Assembly: GCF_030272615.1 (NCBI RefSeq)
Contig: NC_081412.1
Span: forward strand, 694,470,083 to 694,534,082
Source: Cryptomeria japonica
Taxonomy: Eukaryota > Streptophyta > Pinopsida > Cupressales > Cupressaceae
Reading direction: 5' to 3'
Length of the DNA: 64,000 nucleotides
Shown here: positions 46,312-58,954 of the stretch, piece by piece
Layout: each line of letters opens with the position of its first letter
How positions within the stretch are numbered: the first letter of the stretch is position 1
The notes under the pieces: model-generated
Databases searched by the model: none
Told to the model about the DNA's origin: nothing
Seen by the model: the letters and a program-made list of their open reading frames with translations, nothing else
Position numbers and translations under genes: made by a program

Positions 46312-49300
46312 AGGCAATCCCCCTGTGCCAGGGCTATCTAGGTTTCTATTCAGCTAGAAGACCAAAAGTTTGGAATCTGCTTTGTGTATGCCCCTAATGA
46401 CTATAGAGAGAGGGAGGAACTGTGGAACTGGCTAGCAGGACTAGAAGACATCCCTTGGATTGTTGGGGGGGGGGGACTTCAATATGATTGAATCTACCAA
46501 TGATAAAAAAAAAGGAGGCAACAAGTTTGAATGGAAGGGTATGGAAAGGTTACAATGGGATAGAATGATCTATTAACTACATCTTTTTGACCCTATTGTT
46601 GGAAGGAAAGGCCAACTGAACACTATATGGTTCACTTGGTGTAGTTACCAGTAGTTGAATAAGAGAATCTATTGCAGGCTGGATAGACTTTACTTCAATA
46701 AAAACCACTTTGGTATTGGTAAAGGAGCTAATGGAGATCACTACTCTATCTCCCCATACACATTGTTAGACCACCACCCCATAATAATGGGAATAGAACT
46801 CTCCCCCTCTGGTCACCCCCCTCTTCAAGACCTCCTTCCTTCACCTTAAACACTAGGCTCTTGGAGGATGAGGATCTCTACTCTACCTTGGACTTCATCA
46901 GAATTTTTAATATGAAAGAGCAGAACCGACTCTCTAATATTGATAAATGGAACCTGAACATCAAAAGTTGGACCACCCTCTGCCAAATAGTAGGAAAAAA
47001 GAAAGCTAAGGATGCTAGGCAGGTTGAAAGGATAAATCAGGAAGATCTTTGTAACATAGAGATGAATCTTCAAAACTTGCCTAATGATGAAAGCCTTACC
47101 AACACCCTGGTGTCAATCAAAAACTACCTTAGGAAGATCCAGAATGAGAAAATTAGAGGGTTGAAAACCAGGACCAAATTAAATTGGTTGGACTCGGGAG
47201 ACAAGGGCTCAAAATTTTTCTTCCAATTTCTTAAGGTCAAAGAGGAAAAAGAGAACATCAATGCTATCTGGGATAACAATACCCATATTATAGACTGAGA
47301 GGAGATCCTAAAGTGCTTCACCTAGTTCTACCAAAATTTATTCACTGTAGAAGAGTTAAATGATGAACATAGGGCTGCCAGGGTGCTCATTAAGGAATTG
47401 ATCCCACCTAAGCCTAATGAGGAGGATTATGAGTTTGTAGGGAAACCCATCTCAAAAGAGGAAATTAAAAGGGCCATCTCCTCAATGGGAAATGATAGAT
47501 CCCTTGGACCAGATGGCTTTCTGGTGGAATTTTACAAGAAGAACATTAGGTGGATTGTTGGTGACCTCCACAACCTATATCTGTAAGCTATTAATAAAGG
47601 AACCCTGGGCAAAGAAATCAACCAAGGGGTCATCAAGCTCATCCCTAAGGAGGGGGATAAGACATTGCTAAATAATTGGAGGCCTATCATGCTACTAAAT
47701 GTCTCCTATAAGATATTGGCCAAAGTGGTGGCTAATAGGCTGATTAAAATTCTTCCAAACATAATCAGCCCCACCCAAACATGATTTGTTAAAGGTATAT
47801 ATATCCTAGAAAATTTGGTACCTGCTGGGAATCTCTCGAGTGGGCTAAGGACTCAGGATAGAATGGGGTCATGCTATTGATTAACTTTGAAAAGGAATAT
47901 GATAGGATAGAGTGGAGCTTCATAATTTAGATGTTCGTAAGTTTGGGGTTTTCGAAGACATTCTGTAGGATAGTTCAAACATTACTCTATGAGGCCAATG
48001 TTGTTGTTGATGTAAATGGAAACAGATATGGTAATATTGTTCTTTCTAGGTCAATAAGATAGGGTTGCCCACTTGCCTCGACCTTATTTGTGTTGGTTGT
48101 TGATGCTATGAACTATGTTCTTAAGTATTCTTATATAACCCCCAGGGTCAAAGGCATCTCTCTCCCTAATAAAGAGGAAATCATCAATGTTCAGTTTGTT
48201 GATGATACATCTATTATGTTTACCTTGGAAGAGGAGAATTTATCCTCTCTGTTGTACAATATTGAAATATTTTGTATGGCCTTAGGAAAAAAAATTGCTC
48301 TCCATAAATCTACCTTGCTAGGATGGACTTATTCCCCTCCTAACTGGATGACAAAATTTGACTTGAAATGGGGAGGACTGAACATGATCACTAGATATCT
48401 AGGTATTCCTTTCTCTGTCTCCTCGAATCTGAAACAAATGTGGGAGTGGTTCAAGAATAAGGTGGATGAAAAACTCACCAAATGGAATAGGAACTTCCTC
48501 TCCTTGGTAGGTCAGTTTTAGGTCTGTCAAAAAATTTTGTTGTCATATAACATCTATTGCTCCTCAGCTTGGCAATTCAGTAATTACCAGTTCAATTATC
48601 TTCAAAAACAAATTAGGAAATTTCTGGTCAGATGGGAAGGGGAACAAGAAGCAACATGCTATAAAATGGGAGTGGTGTGTTAGATCTAAGATGTAGGGGG
48701 GTATGGGCCTCAAAGACCTCAAAATTCAAGGCATTTCCCTGGCTGCCAAGTGAATTTTTAAAGCCCTTAATGGCAATGAACCTTGGAAAGTTCTAATCAG
48801 ACATAATATACAACACTCCACCCCTAAAAAGGCAAAGAATTGGAAGAACGTACCCATGTGGGACCTGATTGTGGGTAATTTTGAGATCTCTCCTATGGGA
48901 TCAGAAGTCTTCAAGACTATATGGAGAGCTCAGAACCATGTCATACAATTCATCAGTAATAGGGGCATTGTTGATAATAAGCATTTTCTCAACTTGGGTA
49001 GATCTATATGGTGGAATACTTTACATAATGGAAATTAGTTGGCCTACCTTCAAGGATGCTCTGCCTTGAAGTGGCACAACTTAGGACTAGTTACTTTTGA
49101 ACACATCTTGAAAGATGGTTTCCTAATCTCTTGGGATGCCCTTAGCTTGGAATTCAACCTCCTTGTTTCCCAAGCCAGAACCTACAATGTCCTCAAGATT
49201 GCACTCGAACCCATCCTCTCCTCTCCTGCCCCTTCTTCACTCTCCCTAATCTCCTCCCTTTGTTGGGGTGATGGCTCTCCCCTCCCTCTAATGAAGGCCA

Positions 49301-49497
49301 AACTGATCTACTCTTCCCTTGCTGACTTCGAAGATATCCCAACCCATCTCAACAATATCTGGAACCTCACCTAGGATTCTAAAATGTGGCACTCTAATCT
49401 CTTAAGATTCTGATCGGCTCTGACTAAACCAAAAAAGAAGTTCTTTTCTTGGAAACTTTTGCTTCACAAGCTCCCTCTTAAGGACAATAACATAGTA
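46312..49497 (+). pseudogene. LINE ORF2, remainder: endonuclease end, RT, RVT zinc-binding tail
   Basis: Resumes in the ORF2 frame after the TSD. Endonuclease: FGICFVYAPNDY, then GDFNMIE interrupted by an 11-G run at 46465-46475 (family sequence needs fewer G), then LDHHPIIMG. RT (47380-48530): GPDGFLVEFYK, IKLIPKEGD, NNWRPIMLLNVSYKILAKV, GCPLASTLF and the catalytic FVDD near 48200. The C-terminal part has NLGRSIWWN-like segments and, at the very end (49380-49497), KMWHSNLLRF...KFFSWKLLLHKLP, the start of the zf-RVT module common at plant LINE C-termini. Many stops and frameshifts. Cut at about 49498 by element G; no poly(A). Confidence 0.85.
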
Positions 49498-49502
49498 GTT
49501 TA

Positions 49503-50112
49503 ATGAGGAAACCCGGTGTGGGAAAAACCTTGGTGGGATTTGTGACCCACAATATTCACTTACTGGCCAATAAGAGAATATTACTACTACAATAGGGGCC
49601 TGCACATGCAAGAAGGCCAAGTGACTAGAGCTCACTGCTCAATTACAAAATGGGAAGTCTCGCTGACTTAAAAAATGGATTATGCAAATCCAATGTCTTT
49701 TACTACTTCAAACTAGCATCTACTATGCCAAATCCAGTACCGGTTTTAGCTCTGCATCATACATAAACCCTTAACCTATAATTCACATAATAGGTCTACC
49801 TTAGTTCGCCTATCTTCTTACTTACCGAATGTTCCATAATGATCTCATACATATATGAGTCATTTTACAACTTGCCAAGTTGGCTTACAATGATTTTACA
49901 ATTAATTACAAAATATATTATAAACAAAATTCCTATCGGCCTGGGTGTTAGTATACTTCCTTTTACTACCGGTGTTCTATGTGACAGTGTAGAGTTTGTC
50001 ATTGTCGGTGCCGATATATTTTCTTGTTGGTATCATATGATTGTAGGGTTGTCGTCAATGACAAAACCTTAAATCACCTACAATATCTCATTGGAGTGTG
50101 CATTTGCCAACA
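49503..50112 (-). repeat. 3' LTR of element G, truncated
   Basis: Begins within the GAGGAAACCC/GTGGGAAAAACC block that lies internally in copia-type LTRs, so the U5-side portion (about 150-200 bp) is missing at the LINE junction. Ends TTTGCCAACA followed by the PPT. No duplication is visible at the LINE-G junction. Confidence 0.7.
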
Positions 50113-50126
50113 ATCTCCCCCTTTGG
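50113..50126 (-). other. polypurine tract of element G
   Basis: Minus strand CAAAGGGGGAGAT next to the LTR. A near-copy (CAAAGGGGGAGT) lies at about 50276-50288. Inverted repeat arms at 50048-50060 and 50127-50139 bracket the PPT and U3 start. Confidence 0.75.
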
Positions 50127-50485
50127 CATTGATGGCAACACTCATGAGAATAATCCAAAAAGTGTCATCCAAAAAGAATCTGCTAGAATTGTCTTACCAA
50201 AAATTGTGTACTAAAAAAAATATGTGCTCCCCTTGAGCTGATGAGCCATTTTCTGATTATTTTTCTCATTACCACTACTCCCCCTTTGGCATCAATGACA
50301 AAGGTTGTCAAAGTGTCAATTGAGTGTGGTTTCCAGCTTTATCCTTGTAACTGGTTGGTTACAATTTGAAAAAGGTCTACCAATACCAAATTCAGGCTCT
50401 CAGTGAATCATTCACTGTTCTTTAATGTGGACTTTATCCTCTGAATTTTACTGGTGAGGCATTGCATTTGTTGTTCTGATGTTTT

Positions 50486-51402
50486 CTATCCTTGAAGTAG
50501 AGCCTCAAATATCTCTTTTCTTAGGGAGGCAAGGTAGTCCAATCTTGGACTATGTTTCCATTTTAGATCTTTTGCCTTTTCTTTTATACTTTCCTTCTCT
50601 CTTTCCAATTTTAGAAGTTCCTCCTCAAAACCTATTGTTTTTTGCTCAAAAACTAATAATGGTTCAGATGAATTAATGAACTTGTTAGCTAATTTATTTA
50701 TTTCTTCATGTACCTTGCTGATCTTCTTGTCTATATCTACTAACAAAAATTTTGTTTTGCATGTATTTTTGTACAAAGTTTTTAAATTCTTTTAGTGTAT
50801 TACATAGTGCCGGTAAAAGAGTGTCAAATTGTCTCATGCACTTCTTTATTTCCTCTTCAAAGAATTTGTGTTTTTCCTTCTCTAGTTTCTCTTTGAATGC
50901 TTCCTCATTTATTTGTTCAACTACCACAATGTTGTCAGTAATATACTTAGATAATGTGTCAAGTTGATTCAAAGAATCTTTATCATCCACATTACATTTG
51001 GGTGCTATCATTTTCAAAATTGGGATTGTATCATCAATAGCTTTGTATGCTTGTGAGCTACACTCTGTTATTTTCTTGATAGAATCCAAAAGAACTAAAA
51101 CAATATGTATTCCGCTGGTGTGAGTAATTTCTTTGCTTGTAGTGACCTCTGGTAGGTCAGTTTGTGTTTGCATTTCTCTAAGCAAAGGTTTGGGTTGCTC
51201 AGTTGTTGCCAATGGCACTGTCTCTGCATGAACTTGTTCCTGTGAGGGAGCCTGTTGCTCTACCTATTTCTCAGTGTTGTCCACTGCCGGTTTTTCTTCT
51301 GTGCTACCTATTGCTAGTGGCCCAGTTGTCAAATCTATTTTCCCTGTTGATTCCTTATCTACCACAATATTGACTTTCTAAGTGTCAATGTTCATTATAT
51401 AT
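50486..51402 (-). pseudogene. element G ORF2, C-terminal coiled-coil part
   Basis: A Glu/Lys-rich, coiled-coil-forming sequence (51218-50486, with a frameshift near 50740) following a Pro/Gln/Thr-rich linker (51402-51180). Organisation and position match the ORF2 C-terminus of E: Thr/Pro-rich linker, coiled coil, stop, 3' UTR with several PPT-like tracts, PPT, LTR. Residue similarity is moderate (FEEEIKKCMRQFDTLLPAL against MIEEVQKALTIGKVKLVKF in register). Element F interrupts the frame at 51402; it continues at 62777-62464. Confidence 0.62.
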
Positions 51403-53030
51403 TGTAGACACCTAAAAATGGTCAACGCTTGCGCAGTCATACTTTAACATTTGCGCATTGCCTCATTTTAGGTTTTTGCGTTGCATTAACATTTCTCCTA
51501 TGTCACGTACTTGGTTTTTATCATTTGCGAACATCGATTCATTCTTCTACATTCTTCATTTATCTCACTCTCAAATTTGGTCTTGTCGACAACACTATCC
51601 AGTCATGATTTTAATCGATCTTATCCTATTACATCAATGTGCATGCTTATTTGTCATCATTTTGGACATCGTCAATCCTAATTAGGGTTTTTTCCTCCTG
51701 TCAATCTTGCGATCGATTTGTCATCGATCATTGTCCTCTTATCAATCTTGTCGATTTATCATCAATCCTTCAATCTTGTCCTCTTAACGATCGATTTGTC
51801 ATCAATCGTTGTCATGTTCGATCTTGTCATTTCGCGATCAATTTGTCATTGATCGTGGTCATTTTCAATATTGTCATTTTGCAATCTATTTTGTCATCGA
51901 TTCTTGTCCTCTTGTCAATCTTGTCATTTGGCGATCGATTTGTCATCGATTGTTGTCTGTCTCAATTATGTCAATTTGGATCAATTTGTCATTGTTCCTC
52001 ATCAATTGGCATATTTATTAATCAAATCATTTATCACATTGGTCATTTATCAATCCAAAATAAAATCGAATCGAGTCAATTATCTTTCATCAAGACCTAA
52101 TTCATCTTCTAGGGTTTCGTGATTTAATCATTTAACCTTGTGTGTGTCATTTCTTCCTTTAGGATTAATAAATTGTTTATTTATCCTAAGTCTTCTCATT
52201 GCAATTAAATGTTCATTTAACTGGCTAATTATTTCTCTTTGTGAATTAATTAATAAATGATAAATTATTAATTAATTTACCTAATTTCTAATTTTCATCA
52301 AATTTCTTAATTCCTAAATTCCTCATTTTCTAATTTCTTAATTTTCTAATTCCTAATTTCAATTTCCTCCTATTTCTCTCCTAAATTCATGGAAATGACA
52401 TGTCAATTTGTCATAAATTTGTCATAATTGACAATCAATCAATTTTGACATAGAAGTTGTCATAATTTGTCATAATTTGTCATAATTGACAATCAATCAA
52501 TTCTTGACATAGAAATTTGTCATAAATTGTCATAATTTCTTGACATAGAATTTGTCATAAATTGTCATAAATCTTTGCATAGCAATTTGTCATAGACATG
52601 TCATAATTTTGCTATTCTTGATTTGAATTTCCATTTGAATCACTATCATGCTAATTTGTTCATCTCTCCAATTCTTCTATAAATTGGATGATCTTCATCA
52701 ATCAAGGCTAATTGGTAATTGGTAATTGATAATTAGGCTATCGAATCTAAGCTTCTAGTACTCTTGATCAAAAATCCCGTCTACTTGCTTTCAATTGTGT
52801 CTGCACTTGTAGGTGAGATCCACAACTATTTTGAGAGGAAAGAAGAACAATGGAGCCACTTGGAAGGAGCATTCAAATCGTCATCTGGTTTGCATAATCA
52901 TTAGTTTTGTATGCTTTAGTTTCATGTCTCTATTGAATGTGTCTTAGGATAGATTCATTGAAATGAATGCACTTGTGATTGATGATTATGTTTATCTTGC
53001 TTGTGATGATTTCCTATTTCCTAACGTACA
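51403..53030 (+). repeat. 5' LTR of element F (1,628 bp)
   Basis: TGTAGACACC...CTAACGTACA. It has two internal low-complexity zones: GATCGATTTGTCATCGATCG-type units of about 30-60 bp (51700-51990), and CATAATTTGTCATAA/GACAATCAATCAATT units (52395-52615). Open frames across the first zone are products of the repeats, not genes. Confidence 0.95.
52678..52684 (+). promoter_or_regulatory. TATA box candidate in F 5' LTR
   Basis: TATAAAT in TTCTATAAATTGG, conserved at 62106-62112 and 63979-63985 in the other F-family LTRs. It lies about 350 bp before the LTR end, suiting a promoter for the element RNA. Confidence 0.55.
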
Positions 53031-55135
53031 TTAATTGGTGAACTCGACATGAACACTAACCTTCTAACCTCTTTATTGTGTCTTTGAGTGCTTTTGAGTT
53101 GATTTGCAGGCCAAAAAACCCAAAAACAGGGCAGTGCAGGGCTTTCTGGAGACTTCTGCGCCTGTGTAAGATAACTTGCGCCTATGTTATGCATTCTACA
53201 CTTGTGTTAGAGAAATTCCGCGCTTGTGTCATGCGTTCTGCGCTTGTGTCATGACTTCTGCGCCTGTGTAAAGTCCAGAACAGAGGTAAAAAAATGCAGT
53301 GTTTACTTGAAATTTGTTGTGTTTTTGCATTCTGTTTTCTGTGCTTTGGATTTTGGTACTAATTATCTGTGTAGAATTTTTGCATACACATGGCAAAGAC
53401 AATAAATCAAACTACTAACATGCTTTGTGCAGATTCGAAAGTCAAAGAATAAGCGTATCAAACTCCTAACTTGGGTTTTTGCAGGTTGCCTTGGAGAAAC
53501 AATCAAACTTTGTGTTTGCATTTAATTTTTAGGCACCTAGTAATTTCTAAATAGGTTGGAATGATTATTTGTTTGCTTTTATTGTTGAAGTATGACATTG
53601 GAGTAGGAGAGTATGCTCTCATCCTTCTTAGGGTGATCAGAAATCCAGATCTTCGATACCATGCTTGTATTGTTGATTGTCTATCACATTTAGAGGGCCT
53701 GCCTTCCCGACCACTTTGCTTTTGCAAGCAAGTGATAATCATGAGAAGGGGACGACCCAAAGTGAGTACGGCTATAATTTCTTGGCATTCTAACTCACTA
53801 TAAAAAAATACCCAATGAGCGAAAGCTTTGAAGGAAGTGTTACGTGGGAATTGCAGTTACTTGGGAAGTGATGACCCTTGGACTCTTTCTCATATCAACA
53901 TCTGAGTAGGGCCTCTTGGTCTAAATCATGCTTGCGCAACTACGTTTGTTTGGTATCGTGATGGGCTTAATGTCTCAATCACGCTTGCGTGACATCAAGG
54001 AGTAATGCTTAACAGAAATCCTTACTAAACACCTTGTTTTTAGAGGCCAAAAAACCCTTCTAGTTGTTTGAGAAGGACAAATTCAGATACTTGGAAGAGA
54101 TACTAAGTTTGCCATGGGGAGATTTCCATGGGGACTCATGCTTGGCTGCCCTGAGAAATGAGTTCCATGGAGGGGAGCCCGTGGGGTCAAGCATCTATGT
54201 ATTCTCCTTGAATCCCATAATGAGTCTACCTCTCAAGTACCTAATGTCTTTGCCTACCATAAGAAATGTGGAAATGAGCATGATTGTCTTGAGTCTAAGT
54301 TGCACTATCTTGTATTCTTTGCTTGTCAAAAGTTGAATTGCATCCCATTTCAAAAAGCAAAACAAATTGATCCAACATAAGTTTAAACACAAGAGACATT
54401 CATCCAACAAAGGTTCAACAAGATTCAAAACTCATCTTCAAACATGGTTAGCAAACATTGTTCAAAATCTTGTCTCAACATTCATGTCACTTACATTTAG
54501 GTTCATCCTAGGATGTATTTTGCAAAGTTCATTATCAAATACCAAGGTTAGGTTTCACCTAAGTCATACTCCTTTGCATATCAATAAGGATCGTCCATTT
54601 GCATGTGTCCTCTTGCATTAAAGTCATACCATTGTCATACATTTGCATTTGCATACCCTAGGTCTCTTCATCAAGTTTAGGTCATTATCATATCATATTA
54701 AGGTCATTTGCATAGTAATTTTCCCTTTGCATATAGTGCCAAAGCTAGTTTTTGTCATACTTGAGTAATCCAAATCTTTGAATAAACCCTAAGTCATTGT
54801 TAGGAAGTCTAGACCTTATCAACCTTTTCTCTTTTTGTCATCAATGTCATTTGGTCAAACCTAGCTTAGTATCCAAGTATATAGGGGAGACATTGTCATT
54901 TTGTCCTTTTGTCACTTGGTCCTTTTGTCCTTTGAGGTCTAGACATCATTTCAATTTCCTAAGGGTCTCTTTTTAGATTTGCATTCCAAAAAGTTTGTCA
55001 GAATCTTGAAAAACAACCAAAAACATAGATTGCACTCTTGCCATAGATTGCATTTTCATCTATTTAGTTTGCATTTAGTTGCATATCATACATTATCCTT
55101 GAAAAATTCCAAAAATATTGCATTTGCATAGTGAC
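53031..55135 (+). other. leader of element F
   Basis: Non-coding by appearance. Immediately after the LTR, TTGGTGAACTCGACATGA is in PBS position, but I cannot assign its tRNA. A tandem array of about 20-bp units follows (53153-53275). Further on, near 54115-54180, CCATGG occurs three times in a G-rich setting. A short frame at 53561-53803 has no family resemblance and I do not support it as a gene. Confidence 0.6.
53153..53275 (+). repeat. tandem array of about 20-bp TTCTGCGCTTGTGTCATGA units in the F leader
   Basis: Six consecutive degenerate units with the core GCGCYTGTGT, spaced 20-21 bp. The same core recurs near the 3' end of the element at 60127-60300, there in both orientations. Confidence 0.85.
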
Positions 55136-57973
55136 ATGTCTATTGAAACAAGGTTCGAAGCACCAATGATGCAACAAAGTTTGACGTATCAACCGACAAT
55201 GCAATCAAATTTTAATCCAAGGCAATCACAATTCTATCCAACCCAACAACAAAGCAACATTGATCAAACTTTTTATGATGAAACAAGTCTCCAAATACAA
55301 AAACTAGAGGAGAAACTAGCTCAAGAAGAGGAGATATTGGAACAAAGAGTGAAAAACATTGAGAAGAATAGATCACAAATGTCCAAAATGTTTTGAAAAC
55401 TTCCAGGTCGAAATCCAAATATTGAGCCAATTGATGTAAGGTCTCTTATTGAACGATCAGACATACCAGCTCTCCTCTCCCAAATAGAGATGATGAAACA
55501 ATTTCAAGAAAAGAGACAACATCAATTTCAACATTATGTGCCTCCACAACAAGAACAAGAAGGTGTTTACTATCAATCAGATTTTCAACCAACACAACCA
55601 ATGGTCCAATTTCAACAATATGTCCAACCAGCTATACAATGTCAACAAATGGTTCACCCAATGGTGGAATATCAATGTCAAGAATCACCACCAAAAATTA
55701 AAAAACAAAGCTTGCAACATGCACCAAGCCAAATTCTGAACATGTCAAACCAATTTGATCAACATCTAGTTCAACATCAAAACATGACATCAAATCAGAA
55801 CCAAATTCTTTCTAAACAAGTTCAAATTCCAAATACAACCATGTCAAAACCTCGAAAGAAAGGTGGCTTTATTGCAATGATCTTAAAGAAATTACCAAGT
55901 GAGTTCTCTGAGGAAGATCAAGATAATACAATTATGTCTAGCAATGCCTCATCCCCCCACAAACAAATTGACTCTCTAGTGGCATCTATCCCTACACCTT
56001 TAGAAGTTTCACAAGAACCTTCTATATTGTCCTCATCAAATAATACACCCAAGGATGAAATTACCCAAGGGCTATCCATAATTGATTGCCAAAATAATCC
56101 AATTCATGATGCACATCCTTGTCATGTTTCAGAAATACAAGACCCAATGCCACTATGCACTTTATTGCCATTACCTATTTTAGAGGACCCCATTTGAAGT
56201 CCCTCTTCCTCATGTTCAAGCATTGATTCCTTGCCAGAATCCATCACAAATGTTCAAAGTGCATTTCCTTCATGCCAAACCATTGATCCCTTGTCAGAAT
56301 CCCCCATGCATATCCAAAGTCTAACCCTATGTCAAGAGGATAATTTAGAACATGAAGAAACATGTCTTAAAACAGATCAAGATCAAGATCCTGAAACCTT
56401 ATCATCCCATCCAATTTTTGACTAGGACCCCATCTTCCCTGACACTCACGATGATTCCCCTATTCTTGTCCATCCTATCCAAAGTCCTACTGACACTCCA
56501 TTCCCTGAGCAAGATCAAGATATCCCAGTTCATCCAATCCCAAATGATCCCCTTCCATTTCATGAACACAATGTCCTTTCAAATCCCATTGACATTCCAC
56601 TTCCTAAGAAAGGTCAAGATATCCCTTCCATCCTTTCCGATGATCCCATTAAAATTCAAGAGCAAAGCACCTTTAAAGAGGATTCCAATGATCTTCCTCC
56701 TTGTCAAGATCAAATTATTCCTTTAGATCCTCCACAAGATCCACTTGTTCCTCCATCTCCACGTCCTAATCCAGCATATCCATTCCAAGATCTCATTCAT
56801 TTTGATGATCCCATTATTTCTCCCATTCCATCTCTCAAAGAGCCTGTCATTGAACCATGTCCACTACACAATCCTAGTCCCCCTCATAATCCTAGTCCCC
56901 CACATGATCCTAATCCCCCTCATGATTCTAACGTGTCAGTGCAAGATGTTCATGAACCCTCGACATGCATAATGGGTTCTTCCACTTTGGTGCAATCCAA
57001 TCCACTTCAAGATCTCATTATTTCTCTCATATCATATCCACCTCATAATGGACTCGCGTCTTCTTCCCAAAGAAAAGAGTATCCTACAAGTCAAGATATT
57101 CATAAAGGTAAAGGAGTAGACCTTCATGAGGAAGAACCCCTCCATATCAAAGAATATACTAATGGTCATGGCTACAGAGCTCACACTCAAGGCGTTGGCA
57201 TCCCTTCAAAGTCAAAATCCAAATGTCCACCTTCCCCATCATCGCTTCCATCCATTTTAGGTCCTTATATTCCCTCTCCTATGCAACATCAGCAAAGGCA
57301 CACATCCTTGAGTAAATTCCATCCATCCAAAAGAACTCCATTTCATTCATATCCATCCATGCATTCCTTTCCCCCTCCAAGCAATTTGGATGCCAAGTAT
57401 AAAAGTCATAAGTCTAGAAATCCACATGTATTCAAGGATCAACATGTCCAATATAATCGACATGTCAAAACAAAGAACAATATGATCTATAAAGAAAAAG
57501 AAATATCCAAAAGGCCACAAAGGCCCACTGAGAAAAATAAAGCAAAGTCAAAATATATATGGGTTCCTAAATCCCTTATGCAAGCAATGCACTCCAAGGA
57601 ACCACAAAAGCATGAAAAGTCAAAAACCATGTGGATCCCCAAGAAGCTCCTTGAAGCACAAAAGCCTAAAGAAACATCCAACTTGGCATCCAAAATTGCT
57701 ATTCCTCCATCCAAACCTTCCAAGTCTGTTCCTCCATCACCTTCTTCATCCGTTTTGGGCCCTTATGTCCCAAAATCCATAGCCTTTCCTTCATCAAAAT
57801 CTCCATATCCAAAATACATCTTTCCTCCATCAGTCCATCACCCCTCAAGGTGTGTGCCAATGTCGATCTTGCCTTCATTTCCATCCACTGAAGCCCAATT
57901 CTTCCAATACCCTATCCATTATCCAATGCATATGTTTCATCCTTCGATCCCTTTGATCCAATCCTTTGCATAA
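55136..57973 (+). pseudogene. element F single ORF, Pro/Ser/Gln-rich protein of 945 codons
   Basis: One frame from ATG 55136 (MSIETRFE) to TAA 57971-57973, broken by only three stops: TGA 55394, TGA 56195 and TAG 56423. Segments: a Gln-rich N-terminus with a Glu/Lys coiled coil (LEEKLAQEEEILEQRVKNIE); Gln/Pro-rich repeats (55490-55800); a basic KPRKKGG patch near 55845; a long acidic Asp/Pro/Ser region (55900-56900) with a PSPPHNPSPPHDPNPPHD repeat; a basic C-terminal third with the duplicated motifs SKYIWVPKSLM/SKTMWIPKKLL and LGPYIPS/LGPYVPK. No knuckle, no enzyme motif. It may be a structural, gag-replacing protein, but I do not recognise it. Confidence 0.7.
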
Positions 57974-58954
57974 ATCCTTGCCTTAGTTTCATGTCATTTT
58001 CCATGTCCTTATCCTACCAACGTCTTTGAGCATACTTTTAAAGGTCATGGTCCATCTATTTCAAGGCTACTATCCAAAAAAAAAAAAAAAAGATGCTTGA
58101 GTCCTTCTTCCATCCCCTATCATGTGTCCATCTTCTATTGAAAAAGTCAAAATACAAAAAAAAAGTGAAAAAAAAAAAGACAAAAGAAAAAAAAAAAGTA
58201 AAGAAAAATAATTCGTCCACTGGTGAAAACCTGGCAAACAGGCGCCTTGGGCAAGTACCATGATGAAAACCTGACAAACAGGCGTCATGCGTAATTTATG
58301 AACTTCTTTCACAATCACACTTGGGGGCAGTTTTCCTCCTTCATATCCTATTGCCCTTCATTATCCTATCATACCATGTCATTACCCTTCCTTGTCCTAT
58401 CATCCCTCATGTTCATTTTCCCTTTCCACATTTGATCTTGACAAGGCTGACGATCGTCATGAGCATCATGCATCTTGTTTGCAGCTTTTAGTCTATCATA
58501 GCTTTTGGTCATTTATCCATTTGCTTATTACAACCTTTCATCCATATTCCCTATCTTATTGCAACTTTCTGCCACTATCCATTAGCCTATCCCAACCTTC
58601 AGTCCATTTCCATTCTTGGTTTTGCTTATCCTATCCATATCTTATCACTATCCATACACTCTTTCTGTCCCTTGATCTTGATCTGACATAAGGACACGAA
58701 ATGCAAAACATAGTTTCAAAAACCTCTTGACATGTCCCTCATGCCATGTCACTGCTTTACATTGTTATATCTAGTCTCTTGTCCCATCATGCCATAGCCC
58801 TTGAAAATTGCATCTGTATTGTCTCCATAATAAAAGGCCTTTGTCTTCCCTCTATCCACCATCATTTCAGCAAGCCTATTTATTCACCTGTCATATTCCT
58901 TGCCTTGCTAGACACTGGGGGCAAAGTCATTAAAAACTAAAAACAAAAAAATTG

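Noticed and set aside
51639-52122. Overlapping open frames of 70-153 codons in the F LTR, repeated at 61067-61550 and 63014-63474
   Set aside because: They translate the GTCATCGATCG subrepeats in all three frames. They recur because the LTR recurs, and the frame is not preserved in the third copy.
53561-53803. 80-codon plus-strand frame in the F leader (KYDIGVGEYALILLRVIRNP)
   Set aside because: No recognisable domain, lies between tandem repeats and the main ORF, and cannot be tested against a second copy in this window.
54115-54180. Three CCATGG sites in a short G-rich segment of the F leader
   Set aside because: Too short and too loosely spaced to call a structured or regulatory element from one copy.
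58056-58318. Open frames rich in Phe or Lys over the A runs
   Set aside because: They arise from poly(A)/poly(T) tracts in the F tail and have no domain or conservation support.
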